Shown here one piece after another: positions 22,744-30,003 of a stretch of DNA of 30,003 nt (its first letter is position 1; every line of letters starts with the position of its first letter). The position numbers and the translations under genes were made by a program. The stretch is taken from IMG/VR virus record IMGVR_UViG_3300045283_000084, positions 1-30,003 of that record; one strand, given 5' to 3'. The DNA is from a virus. The notes beneath the pieces were generated by a model. That model saw only the letters and a list, made by a program, of their open reading frames with translations, did no database searches and was not told the origin of the DNA.

Positions 22744-24452
22744 TGATGGCTAAACAGCAGTCACCCCGCCAGACTATCACGACCGGGCCTGGGAAGGGTG
22801 TGCTCGACAGCGAGGACCCATTCGATGACACGAAAGACGGGCTCCTATTCTGGCAGGACGCGGTAAACGTGTTCATTCCTGATCCGGGCCGTGGAAGCGG
22901 AACGTACCAACGTCCTGCCTTTGCACTTATGAACCCCTCGAATCAACTGGGTGGCGCAAATCATCAGGGACAGGGCGTATTCCACCACACAGCAGCGGAC
23001 GGGACCGAGTACAATTTCAAAGCCGTATCAGGACGCCTCTACCGTTCGAGTGCTGACGAAACTGCACAGACCGATGTAACCCCAGCTGGAATCACGATAA
23101 GCGGGGCCTTGGGAACTCGCGTTTTTATGCTCTCGTTTGCGGATAAGCTGATCGTGAGTGATGGCGTAAATCGTCCGTGGTACGGGACCAATTTATCGAG
23201 CACACCGATAACGGGGACACAGATTCAATTCGACATTGGTAACTCCCTCTGGAATGCCCAGCACATGACTGAGTATTCGGGCGCCTTAGTATTTGTCCTG
23301 AAGACGGTCGCTGGTGTCTTCCAGCAGTCAACTATCGCGTGGAGTGCTCCAAACGATCCCACGCAAGGCTACTTCAATGTCGTGGCAGGGATATCCGTTG
23401 ACTACACCTGGATTTTAACCCAGACCGGCTCGACCCCTCTGTACGCCATTTGGGGGACCAACATGGCGCTCCTTTACTGGCGTGACGATTCGATGGGTGG
23501 GTTGACAGGTCCGATAGGCCCCAACTTCGAGAACTCATCGACGCATGACGCGATCGACTTCAAGATCGGGACACGGAGCCCCGCATCCATCGCCCAGATC
23601 GGGAGCAGTATTTTCTTCGCTGATACTGAGGGAAGGCCGCAACTCTACCGTGTCGGGAACCCGCTTGAGCCACTTTGGCTTCAAATGCGAACGGTCGTTG
23701 ACCAGTCACGGACAGATGCACCGAGTAGCACGGCTGTAACAGCGTGTTCCGCTATCCTCCCAGCACTCTCGCTCTGGATCGTGGCACTGTGGAGCCCTGT
23801 CCCCGCTACCAATCTGTGCCCGAATATGGCCTTCGCGTTCGATGTAAAGACGGGTACTTATGTCGGACGGTGGATCATTGGGCCGGGTGTAAATATCGAA
23901 GCGATGGGCTTGCTCAAAGACCAGAACGGGGCTTCCGAGCTCGTTGTGATCGGTTCTCTCGTAGCAGCGGGTGCCAATGGTTTTGGTGGATACGTCTGGA
24001 GGCTGACAGACGTGCATGAAAATGTCTGGTTGGATTCAGGGATAACGAGTCCCAATGTCGCCGTTCAGACACAGAGATTGGCCTACGGTACGGACGTGAT
24101 GTGGAACGCCGACCAAGTGAGGGCGGTCGTCGGCACTCAGTCTCCCGTTCAGTTGCAGATTATCACGCCTTCGATGGTGGCAATCGGGTTCGAGTCTGAC
24201 GGCTGGGCTACGCTTCTGGGTGAGCCGTGGACGACGTTAGACGCTCAGGCGTGGACGACGATCGATGCTATTCCGGCTACAGCGACTCCGAGCCCTTCAC
24301 TGGATGAGACGTATCGCTGTGCGTGGGGGACTGATGCAATGGGGAGAGGTTTCGAGCTTACCTTGATCCCGACCGATCCAACAACTCAGTGGAGATTAGA
24401 TCGCGTGACGATAGATTGTATGGCGATGGCAGCCGATCCCGCCGAGGCGTAA
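22743..24452 (+). CDS. Putative tail nozzle / stabilisation protein
   Basis: The 569-residue protein has a beta-propeller-like series of strand motifs (GRLYRSSADE, ADKLIVSDGVNRPWYG, GTNMALLYWRDD, GSSIFFADTEGRPQLYRVGN). The length, position and pattern fit the tail nozzle or DNA-stabilisation proteins (P22 gp10-like class) of short-tailed phages, which seal the portal below the adaptor. The C-terminal part is a separate beta domain (AWTTIDA). Homology is recognised only by general form, so the function is moderate. The ATG at 22743 overlaps the previous stop; 22746 is an alternative. Confidence 0.6.
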   Translation: MMAKQQSPRQTITTGPGKGVLDSEDPFDDTKDGLLFWQDAVNVFIPDPGRGSGTYQRPAFALMNPSNQLGGANHQGQGVFHHTAADGTEYNFKAVSGRLYRSSADETAQTDVTPAGITISGALGTRVFMLSFADKLIVSDGVNRPWYGTNLSSTPITGTQIQFDIGNSLWNAQHMTEYSGALVFVLKTVAGVFQQSTIAWSAPNDPTQGYFNVVAGISVDYTWILTQTGSTPLYAIWGTNMALLYWRDDSMGGLTGPIGPNFENSSTHDAIDFKIGTRSPASIAQIGSSIFFADTEGRPQLYRVGNPLEPLWLQMRTVVDQSRTDAPSSTAVTACSAILPALSLWIVALWSPVPATNLCPNMAFAFDVKTGTYVGRWIIGPGVNIEAMGLLKDQNGASELVVIGSLVAAGANGFGGYVWRLTDVHENVWLDSGITSPNVAVQTQRLAYGTDVMWNADQVRAVVGTQSPVQLQIITPSMVAIGFESDGWATLLGEPWTTLDAQAWTTIDAIPATATPSPSLDETYRCAWGTDAMGRGFELTLIPTDPTTQWRLDRVTIDCMAMAADPAEA

Positions 24453-25142
24453 ATGTCAAAAACTTTTACAGGTGCTCCGCGCGTCACAACTCTCACAACG
24501 ACTGACATTCTAGGTTCTGATGTCGGCGGCGCTTCGAGCGGGATAACGGCTGGGAATCTACGAAAGGCGATGTTCGGCTTTGCGGCTGCTGATCCTCTTA
24601 ACTGTGGTCCGCTGACAGCCACGGGCAATTCAACGATCACGGGAACATTGGGCGGGATTTCTACTCTCACCTGCACGACTCTCGTAGCCACGAACATCAC
24701 GGCCAATATCACCGGGAACGCGACAACGGCCACGAACGTCGCAGGGACTGGGATTACAGGAACGACACTAGCCTCCAATGTCGTGACCTCATCGCTCACG
24801 ACAATCGGTACTCTGGTAGCTGGTGGTGTACCCGCTTCTCTCGTTACGGCTGGGACATTCGGGGCAGGAGCCTTCGCTTTCGCTGGTGCGGTTTCTGGCA
24901 TTTCTACGCTTGCCGTGACTGGGCTCATTACGGCACCGGCCGGAATTGACGTGACGGGTGCGGGGACGGGTGCGATTACTGGACTCACCAAGACGACTCT
25001 GGGCGCCCCCAATACTGCATTTACTCTCGCGGCGACTTTCGGCGGTGCCGGTTGCCCCGTTACTGTTTCGGCTGCACAAGTAGCTTGGGTGCCGCTCAAG
25101 CTCTCGGACGCTCTTGTCTACTACATCCCAGCGTGGAGATAA
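24453..25142 (+). CDS. Tail fibre-like repetitive protein
   Basis: This 229-residue protein has Thr/Gly/Asn-rich short strand repeats (NSTITGTLGGISTLTC, ITANITGNATTATNVAGTGI) characteristic of trimeric phage fibre shafts. It starts with a virion-anchoring-like segment and ends in a more ordered part (VTVSAAQVAWVPLKLSDALV). It probably forms a fibre or collar whisker. It abuts the previous gene in frame. Confidence 0.6.
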   Translation: MSKTFTGAPRVTTLTTTDILGSDVGGASSGITAGNLRKAMFGFAAADPLNCGPLTATGNSTITGTLGGISTLTCTTLVATNITANITGNATTATNVAGTGITGTTLASNVVTSSLTTIGTLVAGGVPASLVTAGTFGAGAFAFAGAVSGISTLAVTGLITAPAGIDVTGAGTGAITGLTKTTLGAPNTAFTLAATFGGAGCPVTVSAAQVAWVPLKLSDALVYYIPAWR

Positions 25143-25143
25143 A

Positions 25144-25404
25144 ATGACCGATGTTGTAACGACCGACCAAAGACCACCGCTCGAAATCCAGAGGGCGATT
25201 TTAACGCAAATGAGGGATAACCTTCAGGCAAGTGGATTTGAGGCTGAGATAAACGCCCAGATTCTTGCCGTCCAGACAACGGACAACAATGTGGAACTAA
25301 CGAAGGCCATAGCCGATCACACGCAGAAGGCAGAGAACTCCTATAAGTCTGCTCAGGCTTTGTCGGAACTAATCGCTGCACTACCAGCGAAGGCGACCGC
25401 GTGA
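25144..25404 (+). CDS. Small helical hypothetical protein
   Basis: This 86-residue protein is helical and charged (AILTQMRDNLQASGFEAEIN; AENSYKSAQALSELIAALPA). The ATG at 25144, one base after the previous TAA, is chosen over an upstream in-frame start. No family is recognised. Its stop overlaps the next GTG. Confidence 0.5.
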   Translation: MTDVVTTDQRPPLEIQRAILTQMRDNLQASGFEAEINAQILAVQTTDNNVELTKAIADHTQKAENSYKSAQALSELIAALPAKATA

Positions 25405-25703
25405 CCTTGAATCTGAGACAGTTTTACAACCGTACCAAACCACCCGAACAGTACAATGCTGGTAAATTGGATCTTGAACTCCAGCGAATCGAGGGAGCGT
25501 TGCGGTCTCCGGTCACGACTTCTGACGCGATGCCTAACACGGGGCCGTTCGAGGCTGGAGATTTCGTAGAGAACTTTGCTCCTGTAGTAGCTGGTGGTGG
25601 CGGGAGTCACTATATCGTGTTAGGGTGGAAACGGCTGACTACCGGGAACCTCCATGTACTGAATACCGATTGGGTTGAAGTGCGTACTTTGACTGGAACT
25701 TAG
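25401..25703 (+). CDS. Small hypothetical protein
   Basis: This 100-residue protein starts with GTG at a GTGA overlap. It has a helical N-terminal part (KLDLELQRIEGAL) and a beta-like end (HYIVLGWKRLTTGNLHVLNT). It resembles short tail-associated proteins, but no function is recognised. Confidence 0.5.
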   Translation: MTLNLRQFYNRTKPPEQYNAGKLDLELQRIEGALRSPVTTSDAMPNTGPFEAGDFVENFAPVVAGGGGSHYIVLGWKRLTTGNLHVLNTDWVEVRTLTGT

Positions 25704-25706
25704 GCA

Positions 25707-26408
25707 ATGAGTTGGCTTTCCAAAGGGATTAAGGGACTAGGCCATGTACTCGCCAAGCCTGTGGCTATCGGTGCGAGAGCACTGGGCACGGCTGGGGGGT
25801 TTGTTGTGGGTGGTCCTGCGGGCGCGATGGCCGGCTATCGGCTGGGTGACAAGATCGGGAACATCGAAGAGGACGCGTTGGCGGGCCGGAATGTACGGAC
25901 GCATCTCGCCGGCAACTTGATCGGTGCAGCCGAAGGTGGTGCCGGACTCTACGGTTCGAGCAAAATCCCCAGTGCGGGAGATAGTGCTTCAGCCATACCC
26001 GGCGGCGGGACAGCCGACCCATACTCGGACCCCACCGGCGACGCGCTCTATGGGAGCGATCCTGCGTTGGGTGGGAGTGGGGGAGCTTCGGGGCCCAGTT
26101 ATCTGAACCGTGCTCTTGATGCGGGCAAGACTTTGCTTCCCGGTCAAGGCGGCCAACCTGGGCAATCGGGAGCCTCGTCTACTAACCCGTGGCTCTTGGG
26201 GCTAGCTGGCCTTGAGGGGGCCAATTCCGCCTACCTCGGAAAGAAAGCGAACGACTACAGCCAAGGTGCGCTAAAGTCAGTGCAGGGTGCGTACAACGAC
26301 CGAGCACCTCTCCGTGCCGCTGCTCTCAAAGGGCTTACGAACCCCACGGCTCCCGATATTTCGACTTTGAAGTCGATCGCGTCACGCAACCCTTACGCGG
26401 TGCAATGA
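25707..26408 (+). CDS. Putative internal virion / ejection protein
   Basis: The 233-residue protein has an N-terminal amphipathic and Gly/Ala-rich helix region (GARALGTAGGFVVGGPAGAM), a Gly/Ser/Pro-rich disordered middle and a helical end. This resembles internal proteins that short-tailed phages eject into the cell envelope with DNA. It is the first of four low-complexity genes between fibre and lysis genes, an arrangement known in several short-tailed phages. The stop overlaps the next start (ATGA). Confidence 0.5.
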   Translation: MSWLSKGIKGLGHVLAKPVAIGARALGTAGGFVVGGPAGAMAGYRLGDKIGNIEEDALAGRNVRTHLAGNLIGAAEGGAGLYGSSKIPSAGDSASAIPGGGTADPYSDPTGDALYGSDPALGGSGGASGPSYLNRALDAGKTLLPGQGGQPGQSGASSTNPWLLGLAGLEGANSAYLGKKANDYSQGALKSVQGAYNDRAPLRAAALKGLTNPTAPDISTLKSIASRNPYAVQ

Positions 26409-27265
26409 CCATGATACCAATGCCTACACCTGTGGCTGGTCAGACGCCGCTCCAGTCGGGACTAAAACCGCCAACCGGAATCAAGCCCCTTGCTCCTGTC
26501 CCGCCTCTCGCGACAGGTCCGGGCGCACCGCCTAGCCCTACCCCTGTGGCCCCTACTGCCCCTCTGGGCAGACCGGCTATTCCGGGGGGCCTCTCTTTGG
26601 CGAACACGCCACTGGCGAACTCTACGGGTTCCTCTCCGATTGGTTTGGCAACGGCACCGGGGGCCACGCCTTACGCTTCAGCCACTCCGAACACACCGGG
26701 GAGCTCGACCGACTATCTGACCAAGACTATCACGCCGGCGGCGGGAGTAGACCGTTTGGCGTTGGCGAAATCGAACTTCGAAAACTTCGCGCAGAGTACC
26801 GACCCTGAGTATCAGGCGACGTTGCGGGATGCGAATACTGCTGGTGCGGGTGCGGGTCAGTTGGGTAGCGGTATGCTCCGCGGACGGCTGGGCGATATAG
26901 CTACGACCCGCGCTCGTGACCTTCAGACAGCAGCAACACAGAACTTGAACGATGCGACCTCAGGCTCGATCGACGACGCCTACAAGAATATCGGGATAGC
27001 GCAACAGCAACAGGGCTTCCAGCAGTCTCAGCAGCAGTCAGCTTTCAGTCAGCAGCAGCAGACCCAAGCGATGCAGGAAGCGCTGAAGAACGGTGATTTC
27101 CAGCGGTACTACCAGCTACTTCAGGCTGGCTACCAAGGCAACCCAGCGGATACTCAACTGGCCTTGGCGGGTGACTATGGGAGTCAGAGCAGTGCTGCGG
27201 GTGCAGCCGCTGGCGGTCTGGCCGGTAGTGCTGTCCGCCGTCCACCGCCAATCGCGCTCGCATAG
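26405..27265 (+). CDS. Putative internal virion protein, Pro- and Gln-rich
   Basis: This 286-residue protein has a Pro-rich N-terminus (1-70), a helical centre (LALAKSNFENFAQSTDPEYQ), a Gln-rich segment (IAQQQQGFQQSQQQSAFSQQ) and an Ala/Gly-rich end. Gln-rich helices of this sort occur in phage ejection proteins. No named family is recognised. It is coupled to the preceding gene. Confidence 0.5.
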   Translation: MTMIPMPTPVAGQTPLQSGLKPPTGIKPLAPVPPLATGPGAPPSPTPVAPTAPLGRPAIPGGLSLANTPLANSTGSSPIGLATAPGATPYASATPNTPGSSTDYLTKTITPAAGVDRLALAKSNFENFAQSTDPEYQATLRDANTAGAGAGQLGSGMLRGRLGDIATTRARDLQTAATQNLNDATSGSIDDAYKNIGIAQQQQGFQQSQQQSAFSQQQQTQAMQEALKNGDFQRYYQLLQAGYQGNPADTQLALAGDYGSQSSAAGAAAGGLAGSAVRRPPPIALA

Positions 27266-27268
27266 CCG

Positions 27269-28552
27269 ATGGGCCTCTTAGACTTCGTTTCGCCCGGTAT
27301 CAATGCCGCTGCTCAGGTAGTGGGGGGATACGAGCAGGGTAAAGAGAAAGCGGACAGGGAACAACAGGCCAACGTTCTTCTGGCGCTCAAGCAAAAGCGT
27401 CAGGACCAGCAGGACGCGATTATGAACGCGCTCCATGTGGCTCAGACCCACAAGGCGCTTGAGAACCCCGGAACGGCTGTAACCTACCAGCAGGACGCAG
27501 ACGGGAACATCGTGGCCCTTCCAACACATCTCCCGGATGCCAGTGCAGGCCCTACGAGCCCCGCAGCGGCCTCGATTCCCCCATCCTCACCTTCTACTGC
27601 GGAAGGCGCTCCGAGTGGCCCAGCGGCCTCACCAGCGCAAGCGGCACCCGTTCCAGCGGGGGCACCGTCACCTGCTCCATCTCCGCCACCTAGCCCTGCT
27701 GCCAAACCTCCAACAATCGGCACCCCCACAGGAATAAAGGGAGTCGATCCAGTTGCTCGTGCGGTCAAGATCGCGCAGGCTGTAAACAAAATCCCAGCGA
27801 AGCCCACTTATCAGGATCTCCACCCGAAGCCCGACCCGGATTTGGTTCCTGTCCAGCAAGCGGATGGTACCGTGGTCTACACGCCTCGACCGCAGGCGGC
27901 AGGAAAGCAAGTACCGATCACTGCCGGGGGCGGCTCACTGCGCGGACTGGGGCAAGGCGGCGTCTTCGGGGCAGGCTCTGGCATCGGAGCGGTCAACGAG
28001 ATGCAGGCCGCGAGTCCGAACCTCAAAGCCTTTGAAAAGGGGTTCTTGGCGGACGGGCCACAGACGCAGAGCCAGTTGAACGCTCTCGATCGGTTCCGGC
28101 AAAAGTTGGCGGGCGACCTCCAGACGCATGGGCTTATCACGGCGGCGACAGCTTCAGAAGCGGAGCGTGAATTGGCGTCAACGAACCCTGATCTTGTGGT
28201 CTACGGACGAAACCTGAAACAGTGGATCGTGTCCGACCTAAACTTGTCCCGCAGTGCGACGGATAAACGCGGTGCGCTCGATATGGAAGTGAGCGGCCTT
28301 TCTATCCCTTTGTCGTCAATGCCTGCTGCACAGCGGGCTCAGTATATCAATCAAATATGGGAAGCCCGAGATGCGCGGTTGGCAGGCTTGAAGACTGCTG
28401 CGGCAACTGCGCAAGTCATGCTCGATCGCGTGACGGGGAAGAAGGCTGATCCGACGGCGGGAATGTCGGATGCCGATGCGTGGGAGGCTTATCGCCAGCA
28501 GGGTATGACGCCAGAACAGGCGACGGCGAAAGTCAACGCCCGGAAGAAATAA
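27269..28552 (+). CDS. Putative internal virion protein
   Basis: The 427-residue protein has an N-terminal helical part (GLLDFVSPGINAAAQVVGGY; QQANVLLALKQKRQDQQDAI), a long Pro/Ala/Ser-rich linker (about residues 85-155) and a C-terminal helical domain (residues 250-425). The N-terminus resembles other internal virion proteins. It ends with MSDADAWEAYRQQGMTPEQA, a small helical motif. No catalytic motif is seen. Confidence 0.55.
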   Translation: MGLLDFVSPGINAAAQVVGGYEQGKEKADREQQANVLLALKQKRQDQQDAIMNALHVAQTHKALENPGTAVTYQQDADGNIVALPTHLPDASAGPTSPAAASIPPSSPSTAEGAPSGPAASPAQAAPVPAGAPSPAPSPPPSPAAKPPTIGTPTGIKGVDPVARAVKIAQAVNKIPAKPTYQDLHPKPDPDLVPVQQADGTVVYTPRPQAAGKQVPITAGGGSLRGLGQGGVFGAGSGIGAVNEMQAASPNLKAFEKGFLADGPQTQSQLNALDRFRQKLAGDLQTHGLITAATASEAERELASTNPDLVVYGRNLKQWIVSDLNLSRSATDKRGALDMEVSGLSIPLSSMPAAQRAQYINQIWEARDARLAGLKTAAATAQVMLDRVTGKKADPTAGMSDADAWEAYRQQGMTPEQATAKVNARKK

Positions 28553-29524
28553 ATGGGCGTCTCCGTTCCTCCCGAACCATTGTACTCACCAGACAATCCT
28601 TTTGCTCAAGCGGGGAAGTATTCGCCTGAGAATCCGTTTGCGGTCAAGCACAACAAGCCCAAGATCGGGCAGATGGGGCACGCGATCACAACCGACGAAT
28701 CGGACGAAGGCGGCCAACCTGGGATTGGTACAAAAGCTCTAGGTGTAGTCGCTGCATTGAACCGCGATATACCGGGCGCAGAAGCGGTACAGGCTGGGGT
28801 GAGATCATTGGTTCGGGGTCAGTCCTACAGAGATGCCCGCAATGATATTCGGGGCGCAGAAGATGCCGCCCCGTGGCAAGCGACGGTACCCTCTCGGCTT
28901 CTGGGCGCTGGAATCGCAGCCGCGACAATCCCTGGTGGGCCGATACTTCAAGGGGCACGATTCGGAGCGTTGTCTGGGCTTGGCCAATCTGACCCCGATG
29001 TGGACTTGAAGGGTCGTATTCGCTCTAGCGGGGAGGGGGCGGCTGTAGGAGCGTTGGCGGGTTCGATACTCCCTTTCGCGAAAGCAACTGGGGGTTACAT
29101 CAAGACTGGGAAAGACGTTATCGGTCTGCTCCACGGCAACCCCGCAGCCGCTGTTCGGCTGGGTAGTCGTGCCGCTCCCGGCATCCGTGCATTTCTGCAA
29201 GCGGCCACAAAAGCGGCACCGGAAGTAGCCCCCGCTGTGGAAGCCGCCGCGCCGTCTGAGGCTGGTAGTGTTGCGAATGTCGTTGCGAAACAATCACACC
29301 GGACAGCGGCACAATTCCAGAACTTTGCGGAACAGATGGGACAAGACCCACCACAACCTCAGACTCTCGGAGGACTGTTGAGTAAGCTACGCGCTTCACA
29401 GCCCAATGAACCCGGCAACGCTTGGGGGGATGCAGAGGAAGCGATGGGAACCGCACCCCACCAACAGCCGGATCTCGAAGCACTTCTAAGAGCGTCACTA
29501 GCCAGATTGAAGCCCACCAACTAA
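28553..29524 (+). CDS. Putative internal virion / ejection protein
   Basis: This 323-residue protein has repeated (Y/F)SP(D/E)NPFA near its N-terminus (YSPDNPFAQ, YSPENPFAV). It then has Gly/Ala-rich amphipathic stretches (LLGAGIAAATIPGGPILQGA; GEGAAVGALAGSILPFAKA) that could line or cross membranes, and charged helical ends. It starts right after the previous gene (TAA|ATG). The role in ejection is inferred from composition and position. Confidence 0.5.
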   Translation: MGVSVPPEPLYSPDNPFAQAGKYSPENPFAVKHNKPKIGQMGHAITTDESDEGGQPGIGTKALGVVAALNRDIPGAEAVQAGVRSLVRGQSYRDARNDIRGAEDAAPWQATVPSRLLGAGIAAATIPGGPILQGARFGALSGLGQSDPDVDLKGRIRSSGEGAAVGALAGSILPFAKATGGYIKTGKDVIGLLHGNPAAAVRLGSRAAPGIRAFLQAATKAAPEVAPAVEAAAPSEAGSVANVVAKQSHRTAAQFQNFAEQMGQDPPQPQTLGGLLSKLRASQPNEPGNAWGDAEEAMGTAPHQQPDLEALLRASLARLKPTN

Positions 29525-29536
29525 CGGAGCGATAAA

Positions 29537-29722
29537 ATGCTTATCACGATCATTGTGGTTCTCGTCCTGCTCGGCGTGGCGCTCTGGGCGCTCGGACAAT
29601 TCACGCCGGAACCAATCGACCCGACGATGGCCAAGATTATAAGAGTTGTTTTGATCGTCGTAGCTGTTCTCTATGTTCTCTCGGCCCTTGGCCTATTCCA
29701 CGGCGGGCTCTCACTCAGGTGA
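29537..29722 (+). CDS. Small two-segment membrane protein, holin-like
   Basis: This 61-residue protein has two hydrophobic spans, residues 2-20 (LITIIVVLVLLGVALWALG) and about 34-54 (IIRVVLIVVAVLYVLSALGL), with a short polar turn containing IDPTMAK. This matches the small membrane protein family named Thivi_2564-type, found beside phage lysis genes and suspected to be holins. GGAG lies seven bases before the ATG. Its stop overlaps the next GTG. Confidence 0.65.
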   Translation: MLITIIVVLVLLGVALWALGQFTPEPIDPTMAKIIRVVLIVVAVLYVLSALGLFHGGLSLR

Positions 29723-30003
29723 GCGACGGCGAAGGCGAGCGACGGTATAGCCAATGGACCGTAGAGACTTTAAAACAGCATCACGATGCTCTTCGGGAAG
29801 CGGATAACAAGTTCCTGTATGCTGTACTCGTTGGTGGCTTTTTGCTTGGGCATGAACGCGATCGACGTTACACCGAAAAGGACGAAGCACGAGAGAAGGC
29901 CCTCGACGCGGCTCTCGTATCCATACGGACGGCGACTGATGTTCTCGCGAGTGCTTACAGGTCGGACAAGACAGCACAAAACGAATGGAGAGCGACGGTC
30001 AAC
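29719..30003 (+). CDS. Charged coiled-coil protein beside holin (partial)
   Basis: A GTG at 29719 overlapping the holin-like stop (GTGA) opens a frame that runs to the window end without a stop. The visible 95 residues are a basic N-terminus, a hydrophobic stretch (FLYAVLVGGFLLG) and a heptad-like charged region (DRRYTEKDEAREKALDAALV). Proteins with a DRRYTE..A..KAL start occur near phage holins and may be membrane-associated lysis accessories. The gene is truncated by the window. Confidence 0.6.
   Translation, partial: MSDGEGERRYSQWTVETLKQHHDALREADNKFLYAVLVGGFLLGHERDRRYTEKDEAREKALDAALVSIRTATDVLASAYRSDKTAQNEWRATVN

Noticed and set aside
24386-25099. A 237-codon minus-strand ORF opposite the fibre gene
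   Set aside because: It is Val/Pro/Ala-repetitive because it is antisense to Thr/Gly-rich fibre repeats; no ribosome site supports it.
1-30003. CRISPR arrays, tRNA genes, integrase, reverse transcriptase or diversity-generating repeats
   Set aside because: No regularly spaced direct repeats, no cloverleaf-like intergenic sequence, and no such protein motifs were seen in any frame.

Overview
The window reads as the structural (late) region of a double-stranded DNA tailed bacteriophage or an uncultivated relative of one. The evidence is the order of recognisable genes: small terminase, large terminase, portal, scaffold, HK97-type major capsid protein, connector and tail-nozzle candidates, pectate-lyase-like tailspike, fibre, low-complexity internal virion candidates, and a holin-like membrane protein. 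I see no tape-measure, major tail tube or sheath gene, so a short-tailed (podovirus-like) particle is the best inference. No integrase, tRNA, CRISPR array or IS element is visible. The host is unknown. Shine-Dalgarno sequences are canonical (one near-perfect copy lies before position 8602), so the host is a bacterium, and the DNA is moderately GC-rich by eye.

Layout. Positions 1-1025 hold the end of a rightward block of small uncharacterised genes. Positions 1026-1232 are a gap between converging genes. Positions 1233-2544 hold a leftward operon of five small genes whose last member is a short helix-turn-helix protein. Positions 2545-2609 are a divergent promoter region. From 2610 to the end nearly everything runs rightward in one densely packed operon, with stop and start codons overlapping (ATGA, GTGA, probably CTGA) or abutting (TAA|ATG). 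The order is packaging (2610-4758), an HNH homing-endonuclease-like gene (4996-5439), portal (probably 6043-8601), and a decoration or adhesion block with a LamG-like protein and a repeat plus coiled-coil protein (8602-11907). Small head-region genes follow (11904-13321), then scaffold (13358-14566), major capsid protein (14614-15912) and a duplicated-domain structural protein (15993-17147). A second, leftward HNH gene (18251-18703) sits among unknown virion candidates, followed by connector (20021-20743), tailspike (20743-22743), tail-nozzle candidate (22743-24452), fibre (24453-25142), internal/ejection-type proteins (25707-29524) and the start of a lysis block (29537 to the end).

How the genes work together. 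The terminases load DNA through the portal into a capsid built from scaffold and major capsid protein. The connector and nozzle proteins close the portal. The tailspike, fibre and LamG-type proteins probably contact the host surface, and the Gly/Ala/Pro/Gln-rich proteins near the end are candidates for ejected internal proteins. No wholly new system can be claimed from sequence alone. The points most worth a second look are the following: probable CTG (or ATC) start codons of the portal and connector genes; two related HNH genes on opposite strands, each at what looks like a former ATGA gene junction; the leftward operon in which four genes share one frame separated by a stop plus one codon; a Ser/Asp/Glu repeat protein with scrambled codons; and a capsid gene bracketed by hairpins.
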